Part shown: piece by piece, positions 11,410 through 23,247 of the stretch
Layout of the letters: the number at the start of each line of letters is the position of its first letter
How positions within the stretch are numbered: the stretch's first letter is position 1
NCBI RefSeq assembly: GCF_051020985.1
Contig: NW_027475141.1
Location: 2,232,001-2,296,000 of the forward strand
DNA: 64,000 nucleotides
Direction: 5' to 3'
DNA from: Nomia melanderi
Lineage: Eukaryota > Arthropoda > Insecta > Hymenoptera > Halictidae
Notes under the pieces: generated by a model
Databases searched by the model: none
What the model was told of the DNA's origin: nothing
Seen by the model: the letters and a program-made list of their open reading frames with translations, nothing else
Position numbers and translations under genes: made by a program

Positions 11410-13444
11410 ATAGCACCCGAGATATCACCAGATATATATTGGATTTTACCCTGACCCTTAGTATCCGGCCCCATGAGTCGGTGGTTTTCTCGGCCCCTGG
11501 TGTCCCGATGTCGTTCCTGCTGCACAGATTCATGCGCAAGGGCCTCCTACGGACAATGCACTTTGATTTATTGCTTTATCTGTAATAGCACCCGAGATAT
11601 CACCAGATATATATTGGATCTCTCCCGGACCCTGACAGAACGGCCCCATGTGTCGGTGGTTTTCTCGGCCCCTGTTGGTCCGAGGTCGTTCCCGCTGCCC
11701 AGATTCATGCGCCAGGGCCTCCTACAGACCATGCACTTTGATTTATTGCGCTATCTGTAATAGCACCCGAGATATCAACAGATATATATTGGATTTTTCC
11801 CTGACCCTGAGTGTCCGGCCCCATGAGGCGGTGGTTTTCTCGGCCCCTGGTGGTCCGTGGTCATTCCCGCTTCACAGATGCATGCGCCAGGGCCTCCTAC
11901 AGATAATTCACTTTGGTTTATTGCGCTATCTCTAATAGCACCCCAGATATCACCAGATATATTTTGGATTTTCCCCTGACCCTGAGCGTCCGGCCACATG
12001 AGACGGTGGTTTTCTCTGGCCCTGGTGGACCGAGGTCGTTCCCACTGCCCAGATTCATGCGCCAGGGCCTCCTACAGACAATGCACTTTGGTTTATTGCG
12101 CTATCTCTAATAGCACCCGAGATATCGCCCAGATATATTTTGGATTTTCCCCTGACCCTGAGCGTCCGGCCCCATGAGACGGTGGTTTTCTCGGCCCCTG
12201 GTGGTCCGAGGTCGTAGCCGCTGGCCAGATTCATGCGCCAGGCCTCCTACAGACAATGCACTTTGGTTTATTGCGCTATCTGTAATAGCACCCGAGATAT
12301 CAAAAGATATATATTGGATTTTCCCCTGACCCTGAGCGTCCGGCCACATGAGACGGTGGTTTTCTCGGCCCCTGGTGGTCCGCGGTCGTTCCCGCTGGCC
12401 AGATTCATGCGCCAGGCCTCCTACAGACAATGCACTTTGGTTTATTGCGCTATCTCTAATAGCACCGGAGATATCACCAGATATATATTGGATTTTCCCC
12501 TGACTCTGAGAGTCCGACCCCATGAGACGGTGGTTGTCTCGGCCCCTGGTGGTCCGAGGTCGTTGTCGCTGCACAGATTCATGCGCCAGGGTCTCCTGCA
12601 GATAATTCACTTTGGTTTATTGCGCTATCTCTAATAGCACCCGAGATATCACCAGATATATTTTGGATTTTCCCCTGACCCTGAGCGTCCGGCCCCATGA
12701 GACGGTGGTTTTCTCGGCCGTTGGTGGTCCGAGGTCGTTCCCGCGGGCCAGATTCATGCGCCAGGCCTCCTACAGACAATGCACTTTGGTTTATTGAGCT
12801 ATCTCTAATAGCACCCGAGATATCACCAGATATATATTTGATTTTCCCCGACCCTGAGTGTCCGGCCACATGAGACGGTGGTTTTCTCGGCCCCTGGTGG
12901 TCCGAGGTCATTCCCGCTGCACAGATTCATGCGCCAGGGCCTCCTGCAGATAATTCACTTTGGTTTATTGCGCTATCTCTAATAGCACCCGAGATATCAC
13001 CAGATACATATTGGATTTTCCCCTGACCCTGAGTGTCCGGCCCCATGTGACCGTGGTTTTCTCGGCCCCTGGTGGTCCGAGGTCGTTCCCGCTGGCCAGA
13101 TTCATGCGCCAGGCCTCCTACAGACAATGCACTTTGGTTTATTGCGCTATCGCTAATAGCATCCGAGATATCACCAGATATATATTGGATTTTTCCCTCA
13201 CCCTGAGTGTCCGGCCCCATGAGACGGTGGTTTTCACGGCCCCTGCTGGTCCGAGGTCGTTCCCGCTCCACAGATGCATGCGCCAGGGCCTCCTGCAGAT
13301 AATTCACTTTGGTTTATTGCGCTATCTCTAATAGCACCCGAGATATCACCAGATATATATTGGATTTTCCCCTGACCCTGAGCGTCCGGCCCCATGACAC
13401 GGTGGTTTTCTCGGCTCCTGGTGGTCCGAGGTCGTTCCCGCTGC

Positions 13445-15094
13445 CCAGATTCATGCGACAGGCCTCCTACTGACAATGCAATTTGGTTTATTGCGCTCTA
13501 TCTCTAATAGCACTCGAGATATCACCAGATACATATTGGATTTTCCCCTGACCCTGAGTGTCCGGCCCCATGTGACCGTGGTTTTCTCGGCCCCTGGTGC
13601 TCCGAGGTCGTTCCCGCTGGCCAGATTCATGCGCCAGGCCTCCTACAGACAATGCACTTTGGTTTATTGCGCTATCTCTAATAGCACCCGAGATATCACC
13701 AGATATATATTGGATTTTCCCCTGACCCTGAGTGTCCGGCCCCATGAGACGGTGGTTTTCTCGGCGCCTGGTGGTCCGAGGTCGTTCCCGCTGCACAGAT
13801 TCATGCGACAGGGCCTCCTACAGACCATGCACTTTGATTTATTGCGCTATCTGTAATAGCACCCGAGATATCAACAGATATATATTGGATTTTTCCCTGA
13901 CCCTGAGTGTCCGGCCCCATGAGGCGGTGGATTTCTCGGCCCCTGGTGGTCCGAGGTCGTTCCCGCTGTCCAGATTCGTGCGCCAGGCCTCCTACAGACA
14001 ATGCACTTTGGTTTATTGCGCTATCTCTAATACCACCCGAGATATCACCAGATATATATTGGATTTTCCCCTGACCCTGAGTGTCCGGCCCCATGAGACG
14101 GTGGTTTTCTCGGCCCCTGGTGGTCCGTGGTCATTCCCGCTTCACAGATGCATGCGCCAGGGCCTCCTACAGATAATTCACTTTGGTTTATTGCGCTATC
14201 TCTAATAGCACCCCAGATATCACCAGATATATTTTGGATTTTCCCCTGACCCTGAGCGTCCGGCCACATGAGACGGTGGTTTTCTCTGGCCCTGGTGGAC
14301 CGAGGTCGTTCCCACTGCCCAGATTCATGCGCCAGGGCCTCCTACAGACAATGCACTTTGATTTATTGCGCTATCTGTAATAGCACCCGAGATATCACCT
14401 GATATATATTGGATTTTTCCCTGACCCTGAGTATCCGGCCCCATGAGACTGTGGTTTTCTCGGCCCCTGGTGGTCCGAGGTCGTTCCCGCTGCATAGATT
14501 CATGCGCCAGGTCCTTCTACAGACAATGCACTTTGATTTATTGCGCTATCTCTAATAGCACCCGAGATATCGCCCAGATATATTTTGGATTTTCCCCTGA
14601 CCCTGAGCGTCCGGCCCCATGAGACGGTGGTTTTCTCGGCCCCTGGTGGTCCGAGGTCGTAGCCGCTGGCCAGATTCATGCGCCAGGCCTCCTACAGACA
14701 ATGCACTTTGGTTTATTGCGCTATCTGTAATAGCACCCGAGATATCAAAAGATATATATTGGATTTTCCCCTGACCCTGAGCGTCCGGCCACATGAGACG
14801 GTGGTTTTCTCGGCCCCTGGTGGTCCGCGGTCGTTCCCGCTGGCCAGATTCATGCGCCAGGCCTCCTACAGACAATGCACTTTGCTTTATTGCGCTATCT
14901 CTAATAGCACCCGAGATATCACCAGATATATTTTGGATTTTCCCCTGACCCTGAGCGTCCGGCCACATGAGACGGTGGTTTTCTCGGCCCCTGGTGGTCA
15001 GAGGTCGTTCCCGCGGGCCAGATTCATGCGCCACGCCTCCTACAGACAATGCTCGTTGGTTTATTGCGCTATCTCTAATAGCACCCGAGATATC
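13445..15094. repeat. Domain 4 higher-order segment, copy A
   Basis: This 1650-bp segment matches 16588-18237 at a constant offset of 3143 bp. I noted three differences (14236 G against 17379 A, 14495 T against 17638 C, 14682 G against 17825 T); more may exist. Its left end lies inside a hybrid monomer. At the right end copy A reads GATATCGCCCAGATAT where copy B reads GATATCACCAGATAT. Confidence 0.8.
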
Positions 15095-15372
15095 GCCCAG
15101 ATATATTTTGGATTTTTCCCTGACCCTGAGCGTCCTGCCCCATGAGGCTGTGGTTTTCTCGGCCCCTGGTGGTCCGAGGTCGTTCCCGCTGGCCAGATTC
15201 ATGCGCCAGGCCTCCTACAGACAATGCACTTTGGTTTATTGCGCTATCTCTAATAGCACCGGAGATATCACCAGATATATATTGGATTTTCCCCTGACTC
15301 TGAGAGTACGGCCCCATGAGACGGTGGTTGTCTCGGCCCCTGGTGGTCCGAGGTCGTTGTCGCTGCACAGAT

Positions 15373-16299
15373 TCATGCGCCAGGGTCTCCTGCAGATAAT
15401 TCACTTTGCTTTATTGCGCTATCTCTAATAGCACCCGAGATATCAAAAGATATATATTGGATTTTCCCCTGACCCTGAGCGTCCGGCCACATGAGACGGT
15501 GGTTTTCTCGGCCCCTGGTGGTCAGAGGTCGTTCCCGCGGGCCAGATTCATGCGCCACGCCTCCTACAGACAATGCTCGTTGGTTTATTGCGCTATCTCT
15601 AATAGGACCCGAGATATCACCAGATATATTTTGGATTTTCCCCTGACCCTGAGCGTCCGGCCACATGAGACGGTGGTTTTCTCGGCCCCTGGTGGTCAGA
15701 GGTCGTTCCCGCGGGCCAGATTCATGCGCCACGCCTCCTACAGACAATGCTCGTTGGTTTATTGCGCTATCTCTAATAGCACCCGAGATATCACCAGATA
15801 TATATTGGATTTTCCCCTGACCCTGAGTGTCCGGCCCCATGAGACGGTGGTTTTCTCGGCCCCTGGTTGTCCGAGGTCGTTCCCGCTGGCCAGAGTCATG
15901 CGCCAGGCCTCCTACAGACAATGCACTTTGGTTTATTGCGCTATCTCTAATAGCACCCGAGATATCACCAGATACATATTGGATTTTCCCCTGACCCTGA
16001 GTGTCCGGCCCCATGTGACCGTGGTTTTCTCGGCCCCTGGTGGTCCGAGGTCGTTCCCGCTGGCCAGATTCATGCGCCAGGCCTCCTACAGACAATGCAC
16101 TTTGGTTTATTGCGCTATCGCTTATAGCATCCGAGATATCACCAGATATATATTGGATTTTTCCCTCACCCTGAGTGTCCGGCCCCATGAGACGGTGGTT
16201 TTCTCGGCCCCTGCTGGTCCGAGGTCGTTCCCGCTCCACAGATGCATGCGCCAGGGCCTCCTGCAGATAATTCACTTTGGTTTATTGCGCTATCTCTAA
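15373..16299. other. Longest open frames (about 300 codons, both strands), judged non-coding
   Basis: A 297-codon frame runs on the + strand (15406-16299) and a 300-codon frame on the - strand (15373-16275) over the same DNA. Both consist of a roughly 58-residue unit repeated about five times, as expected when several 174-bp monomers lie in a row. The + frame opens at TTG. There is no sign of a promoter, splice site or codon bias distinct from neighbouring monomers. I regard both as artefacts of the repeat length. Confidence 0.85.
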
Positions 16300-16587
16300 T
16301 AGCACCCGAGATATCACCAGATATATATTGGATTTTCCCCTGACCCTGAGCGTCCGGCCCCATGACACGCTGGTTTTCTCGGCTCCTGGTGGTCCGAGGT
16401 CGTTCCCGCTGCCCAGATTCATGCGCCAGGGCCTCCTACAGACAATGCACTTTGATTTATTGCGCTATCTCTAATAGCACCCGAGATATCACCAGATATA
16501 TATTGGATTTTCCCCCGAACCTGAGTGTCCGTCCCCATGAGACGGTGGTTTTCTCGGCCCCTGGTGGTCCGCGGTCGTTCCCGCTGG

Positions 16588-18237
16588 CCAGATTCATGCG
16601 ACAGGCCTCCTACTGACAATGCAATTTGGTTTATTGCGCTCTATCTCTAATAGCACTCGAGATATCACCAGATACATATTGGATTTTCCCCTGACCCTGA
16701 GTGTCCGGCCCCATGTGACCGTGGTTTTCTCGGCCCCTGGTGCTCCGAGGTCGTTCCCGCTGGCCAGATTCATGCGCCAGGCCTCCTACAGACAATGCAC
16801 TTTGGTTTATTGCGCTATCTCTAATAGCACCCGAGATATCACCAGATATATATTGGATTTTCCCCTGACCCTGAGTGTCCGGCCCCATGAGACGGTGGTT
16901 TTCTCGGCGCCTGGTGGTCCGAGGTCGTTCCCGCTGCACAGATTCATGCGACAGGGCCTCCTACAGACCATGCACTTTGATTTATTGCGCTATCTGTAAT
17001 AGCACCCGAGATATCAACAGATATATATTGGATTTTTCCCTGACCCTGAGTGTCCGGCCCCATGAGGCGGTGGATTTCTCGGCCCCTGGTGGTCCGAGGT
17101 CGTTCCCGCTGTCCAGATTCGTGCGCCAGGCCTCCTACAGACAATGCACTTTGGTTTATTGCGCTATCTCTAATACCACCCGAGATATCACCAGATATAT
17201 ATTGGATTTTCCCCTGACCCTGAGTGTCCGGCCCCATGAGACGGTGGTTTTCTCGGCCCCTGGTGGTCCGTGGTCATTCCCGCTTCACAGATGCATGCGC
17301 CAGGGCCTCCTACAGATAATTCACTTTGGTTTATTGCGCTATCTCTAATAGCACCCCAGATATCACCAGATATATTTTAGATTTTCCCCTGACCCTGAGC
17401 GTCCGGCCACATGAGACGGTGGTTTTCTCTGGCCCTGGTGGACCGAGGTCGTTCCCACTGCCCAGATTCATGCGCCAGGGCCTCCTACAGACAATGCACT
17501 TTGATTTATTGCGCTATCTGTAATAGCACCCGAGATATCACCTGATATATATTGGATTTTTCCCTGACCCTGAGTATCCGGCCCCATGAGACTGTGGTTT
17601 TCTCGGCCCCTGGTGGTCCGAGGTCGTTCCCGCTGCACAGATTCATGCGCCAGGTCCTTCTACAGACAATGCACTTTGATTTATTGCGCTATCTCTAATA
17701 GCACCCGAGATATCGCCCAGATATATTTTGGATTTTCCCCTGACCCTGAGCGTCCGGCCCCATGAGACGGTGGTTTTCTCGGCCCCTGGTGGTCCGAGGT
17801 CGTAGCCGCTGGCCAGATTCATGCTCCAGGCCTCCTACAGACAATGCACTTTGGTTTATTGCGCTATCTGTAATAGCACCCGAGATATCAAAAGATATAT
17901 ATTGGATTTTCCCCTGACCCTGAGCGTCCGGCCACATGAGACGGTGGTTTTCTCGGCCCCTGGTGGTCCGCGGTCGTTCCCGCTGGCCAGATTCATGCGC
18001 CAGGCCTCCTACAGACAATGCACTTTGCTTTATTGCGCTATCTCTAATAGCACCCGAGATATCACCAGATATATTTTGGATTTTCCCCTGACCCTGAGCG
18101 TCCGGCCACATGAGACGGTGGTTTTCTCGGCCCCTGGTGGTCAGAGGTCGTTCCCGCGGGCCAGATTCATGCGCCACGCCTCCTACAGACAATGCTCGTT
18201 GGTTTATTGCGCTATCTCTAATAGCACCCGAGATATC
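16588..18237. repeat. Domain 4 higher-order segment, copy B
   Basis: This is the near-identical partner of copy A. To its left copy B keeps two separate monomers (16299-16620) where copy A has one. After 18237 it continues with sequence resembling 15.78-16.0 kb and then 15.09 kb. Confidence 0.8.
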
Positions 18238-19339
18238 ACCAGATATATATTGGATTTTCCCCTGACCCTGAGTGTCCGGCCCCATGAGACGGTGGTTTTC
18301 TCGGCCCCTGGTTGTCCGAGGTCGTTCCCGCTGGCCAGAGTCATGCGCCAGGCCTCCTACAGACAATGCACTTTGGTTTATTGCGCTATCTCTAATAGCA
18401 CCCGAGATATCACCAGATACATATTGGATTTTCCCCTGACCCTGAGTGTCCGGCCCCATGTGACCGTGGTTTTCTCGGCCCCTGGTGCTCCGAGGTCGTT
18501 CCCACTGCCCAGATTCATGCGCCAGGGCCTCCTACAGACAATGCACTTTGATTTATTGCGCTATCTCTAATAGCACTCGAGATATCGCCCAGATATATTT
18601 TGGATTTTTCCCTGACCCTGAGCGTCCGGCCCCATGAGGCTGTGGTTTTCTCGGCCCCTGGTGGTCCGAGGTCGTTCCCGCTGGCCAGATTCATGCGCCA
18701 GGCCTCCTACAGACAATGCACTTTGGTTTATTGCGCTATCTCTAATAGCACCGGAGATATCACCAGATATATATTGGATTTTCCCCTGACTCTGAGAGTC
18801 CGGCCCCATGAGACGGTGGTTGTCTCGGCCCCTGGTGGTCCGAGGTCGTTGTCGCTGCACAGATTCATGCGCCAGGGTCTCCTGCAGATAATTCACTTTG
18901 CTTTATTGCGCTATCTCTAATAGCACCCGAGATATCACCAGATATATTTTGGATTTTCCCCTGACCCTGAGCGTCCGGCCCCATGAGACGGTGGTTTTCT
19001 CGGCCCTTGGTGGTCCGAGGTCGTTCCCGCGGGCCAGATTCATGCGCCAGGCCTCCTACAGACAATGCACTTTGGTTTATTGAGCTATCTCTAATAGCAC
19101 CCGAGATATCACCAGATATATATTTGATTTTCCCCGACCCTGAGTGCCCGGCCCCATGAGACGGTGGTTTTCTCGGCCCCTGGTGGTCCGAGGTCGTTCC
19201 CGCTCCACAGATGCAGGCGCCAGGGCCTCCTGCAGATAATTCACTTTGGTTTATTGCGCTATCTCTAATAGCACCCGAGATATCACCAGATATATATTGG
19301 ATTTTCCCCCGACCCTGAGTGTCCGGTCCCATGAGACGG

Positions 19340-20209
19340 TGGTTTTCTCGGCCCCTGGTGGTCCGAGGTCGTTCCCGCTGGCCAGATTCATGCGCCAGGC
19401 CTCCTACAGACAATGCACTTTGGTTTATTGCGCTATCGCTAATAGCATCCGAGATATCACCAGATATATATTGGATTTTTCCCTCACCCTGAGTGTCCGG
19501 CCCCATGAGACGGTGGTTTTCTCGGCCCCTGCTGGTCCGAGGTCGTTCCCGCTCCACAGATGCATGCGCCAGGGCCTCCTGCAGATAATTCACTTTGGTT
19601 TATTGCGCTATCTCTAATAGCACCCGAGATATCACCAGATATATATTGGATTTTCCCCTGACCCTGAGCGTCCGGCCCCATGACACGGTGGTTTTCTCGG
19701 CTCCTGGTGGTCCGAGGTCGTTCCCGCTGCCCAGATTCATGCGCCAGGGCCTCCTACAGACAATGCACATTGATTTATTGCGCTATCTCTAATAGCACCC
19801 GAGATATCACCAGATATATATTGGATTTTCCCCCGAACCTGAGTGTCCGTCCCCATGAGACGGTGGTTTTCTCGGCCCCTGGTGGTCCGCGGTCGTTCCC
19901 GCTGGCCAGATTCATGCGACAGGCCTCCTACTGACAATGCAATTTGGTTTATTGCGCTCTATCTCTAATAGCACTCGAGATATCACCAGATACATATTGG
20001 ATTTTCCCCTGACCCTGAGTGTCCGGCCCCATGTGACCGTGGTTTTCTCGGCCCCTGGTGCTCCGAGGTCGTTCCCGCTGGCCAGATTCATGCGCCAGGC
20101 CTCCTACAGACAATGCACTTTGGTTTATTGCGCTATCTCTAATAGCACCCGAGATATCACCAGATATATATTGGATTTTCCCCTGACCCTGAGTGTCCGG
20201 CCCCATGAG
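19340..20209. repeat. Domain 4 higher-order segment, copy C (partial)
   Basis: It matches about 16022-16891 at an offset of 3318 bp with scattered differences (CACGGTGG against CACGCTGG; GCACATTG against GCACTTTG). It includes the two-monomer arrangement that copy A has lost. The match ends at GAGTCGG against GAGACGG. Confidence 0.75.
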
Positions 20210-23050
20210 TCGGTGGTTTTCTCGGCCCCTAGTGGTCCGAGGTCGTTCCCGCTGCCCAGATTCATACGCCAGGGCCTCCTACAGACCATGCACTTTGATT
20301 TATTGCGCAATCTCTAATAGCACCCGAGATATTAACAGATATATATTGGATTTTCCCCTGACCCTGAGTGTCCGGCCCCATGAGACGGTGGTTTTCTCGG
20401 CCCCTGGTGGTCCGAGGTGGTTCCCGCTGCACAGATTCATGCGCCAGGGCCTCCTACAGATAATTCACTTTGGTTTATTGCGCTATCTCTAATAGCACCC
20501 GAGATATCACCAGATATATATTGTATTTTTCCCTGACCCTGAGTATCCGGCCCCATGTGACCGTGGTTTTCTCGGCCCCTTGTGCTCCGAGGTCGTTCTC
20601 GCTGGCCAGATTCATGCGCCAGGCCTCCTACAGACAATGCACTTTGGTTTATTGCGCTATCTCTAATAGCACCCGAGATATCACCAGATATATATTGGAT
20701 TTTCCCCGGACCCTGAGTGTCCGGCCCCATGAGACGGTGGTTGTCTCGGCCCCTGGTGGTCCGAGGTCGTTGTGGCTGCACAGATTCATGCGCCAGGGTC
20801 TCCTGCAGATAATTCACTTTGGTTTATTGCGCTATCTCTAATAGCACCCGAGATATCACCAGATATATATTGGATTTTCCCCTGACTCTGAGAGTCCGTC
20901 CCCATGAGACGGTGGTTGTCTCGGCCCCAGGTGGTCCGAGGTCGTTGTCGCTGCACAGATTCATGCGCCAGGGTCTCCTGCAGATAATTCACTTTGGTTT
21001 ATTGCGCTATCTCTAATAGCACCCGAGATATCACCAGATATATATTGGATTTTTCCATGACCCTGAGTGTCCGGCCCAATGAGACGGTGGTTTTATGGTA
21101 CCCTGGTGGTCCGAGGTCGTTCCCGCTTCACAGATGCATGCGCCAGGGCCTCCTGCAGATAATTCACTCTGGTTTATTGCGCTATCTCTAATAGCACCCG
21201 AGATATCACCAGATATATATTCGATTTTCCCCTGACCCTGAGCGTCCGGCCCCATGAGACGGTGGTTTTCTCTGCCCCTGGTGGTCCGAGGTCGTTTCCG
21301 CTGCCCAGATTCATGCGCCAGGGCCTCCTACAGACAATGCACTTTGATTTATTGCGCTATCTGTAAGAGCATCCGAGATATCAACAGATATATATTTGAT
21401 TTTTCCCTGACCCTGAGTGTCCGGCCCCATGAGATGGTGGTTTTCTCGGATCCTGGTGACACGAGGTCGTTCCCGCTGCACAGATTCATGCGCCAGGGCC
21501 TCCTGCAGACAATTCACTTTGGTTTATTGCGCTATCTCTAATAGCACCCGAGATATCACCAGATGTATATTGGATTTTTCCCCGACCCTGAGTGTCCGGC
21601 CCCATGAGGCGGTGGTTTTCTCGGGCCCTGGTAGTCCGAGGTCGTTCCCGCTGCAAAGATTCATGCCCCAGGGCCCGCTGCAGATAATTCACTTTGGTTT
21701 AGTGCGCTATCTGTAAGAGCACCAGAGATATCACCAGAAATATATTGGATTTTTCCCTGACCCTGAGTGTCCGGCCCCATGAGACGGTGGTTTTCTCGGA
21801 CCCTGGTGATCCGAAGTCGTTCCCGCTGCACAGATTCATGCGCCAGGGCGTCCTGCAGACAATTCACTTTGGTTTATTGCGCTATCTCTAATAGCACCCG
21901 AGATATCACCTGATATATATTGTATTTTTTCCCCGACCCTGAGTGTCCGGCCCCATGACACGGTGGTTTTCTCGGGCCTTGATTGTCCGAAGTCGTTCCC
22001 GCAACACAGATTCATGCGCCAGGGCCTCCCGCAGACAAAGCACATTGATTTATCGCGCTATCTCTAATAGCACCCGAGATATCACCAGATATATATTGGA
22101 TTTTTACATGACCCTGAGCGTCCGGCCCCATCTATCGGTGGTTTTCTCGGCCCCTGGTGGTCCGAGGTCGTTGCCGCTGCACAGATTCATGCGCCAGGGC
22201 CTCCTGCAGACAATTCACTTTGGTTTATTGCGCTATCCCTAATAGCACCCGAGATATCACCAGATATATATTGGATTTTCCCCTGACCCTGAGTGTCCGG
22301 CCCCATGAGACGGTGGTTTTCTCGGCCCCTGGTGGTCCGAGGTCATCCCCGCTGCACAGATTCATGAGCCAGGGGCTCCTGCAGATAATGCACTTTGATT
22401 TATTGCGCTATCTCTAATAGCACCCGAGATATCACCAGATATATATTGGATTTTTCCCCGACCGTGTGTGTCCGGGCCCATGAGACGGTGGTTTTCTCGG
22501 CCCCTAGTGGTCCGAGGTCGTTCCTGCTGCACAGAATCATTCGCCAGTGCCTCCTACAGACAATGCACTTTGATTTATTGCGCTATCTCTAATAGCACCC
22601 GAGATATCACCAGATATATATTGGATTTTTACATGACCCTGAGTGTCCGGCCCCATCTGTCGGTGGTTTTCTCGGCCCCTGGTGGTCCGAGGTCGTTGCC
22701 GCTGCACAGATACATGCGCCAGGGCCTCCTGCAGACAATTCACTTTTGTTTATTGCGCTATCTCTAATAGCACCCGAGATATCACCAGATATATATTGGA
22801 TTTTTCCCCGACCCTGAGTGTCCGGCCCCATGTGTCGGTGGTTTTCTCGGCCCCTGGTGGTCCGAGGTCGTTCCTGCTGCACAGATTCATGCGCCAGGGC
22901 CTCCTACAGACAATGCACTTTGATTTATTGCGCTATCTGTAATAGCACCCGAGATATAACCAGATATATATTGGATTTTTCCCCGACCGTGTGTGTCCGG
23001 CCCCATGAGACGGTGGCTTTCTCGGCCCCCGGTGGTCCGAGGTCGTTCCC

Positions 23051-23247
23051 GCTGAAAGAAACATGCGCCAGGGCTTCCTGCAGATAATTCACTTTGGTTT
23101 ATTGCGCTGTCTCTAATAGCACCCGAGATATCACCAGATATATGTTGCATTTTTCCCTGACACTGAGAGTCCGGCCCCATGAGACGGTGATTTTCTCGTC
23201 CCCTGGTGGTCCGAGGTCGTTCCCGCTGAAAGAAACATGCGCCAGGG
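23051..23247. repeat. Adjacent monomers sharing a private variant
   Basis: Where other monomers read CTGCACAGATTCATGCG, two successive monomers read CTGAAAGAAACATGCG (variant starts at 23054 and 23228, 174 bp apart). Both also carry GGGCTTCCTGCAG and a GCGCTGTCTC tail. I did not see this variant elsewhere in the window, so it looks like one mutation event followed by a single-monomer duplication. Confidence 0.7.

Larger units (their letters stand above)
9250..12100. repeat. Domain 3: mosaic of several subfamilies
   Basis: About 16 monomers. The left part carries the GGCCAG and 174-bp haplotype, and the right part is related to 3-4 kb. A one-base insertion (CTGCACAAGATTAATG near 10294) compensates an earlier deletion. 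A monomer with GTGTCCCGATGTCGTTCCTG near 10.63 kb recurs 875 bp later near 11.50 kb. Confidence 0.6.
12100..21000. repeat. Domain 4: 174-bp subfamily with 3.1-3.3-kb higher-order repeats
   Basis: Many monomers here read GCTGGCCAGATTC followed by GCGCCAGGCCTCC, one base shorter than the usual GCGCCAGGGCCTCC, so they are 174 bp. Between the landmarks 9463 and 20819 the array is 19 bp short of 65 x 175. Because 174 is 58 codons, runs of these monomers stay in frame and give the longest open frames of the window on both strands. Long segments recur at offsets of 3143, 3318 and 3492 bp. Confidence 0.8.

Noticed and set aside
15373..16299. A tandem-repeat protein of about 300 residues
   Set aside because: Both strands are open over the same DNA because 174 bp is a multiple of three. 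Neighbouring 175-bp monomers break the frame at once. This fits a length artefact better than selection for coding.
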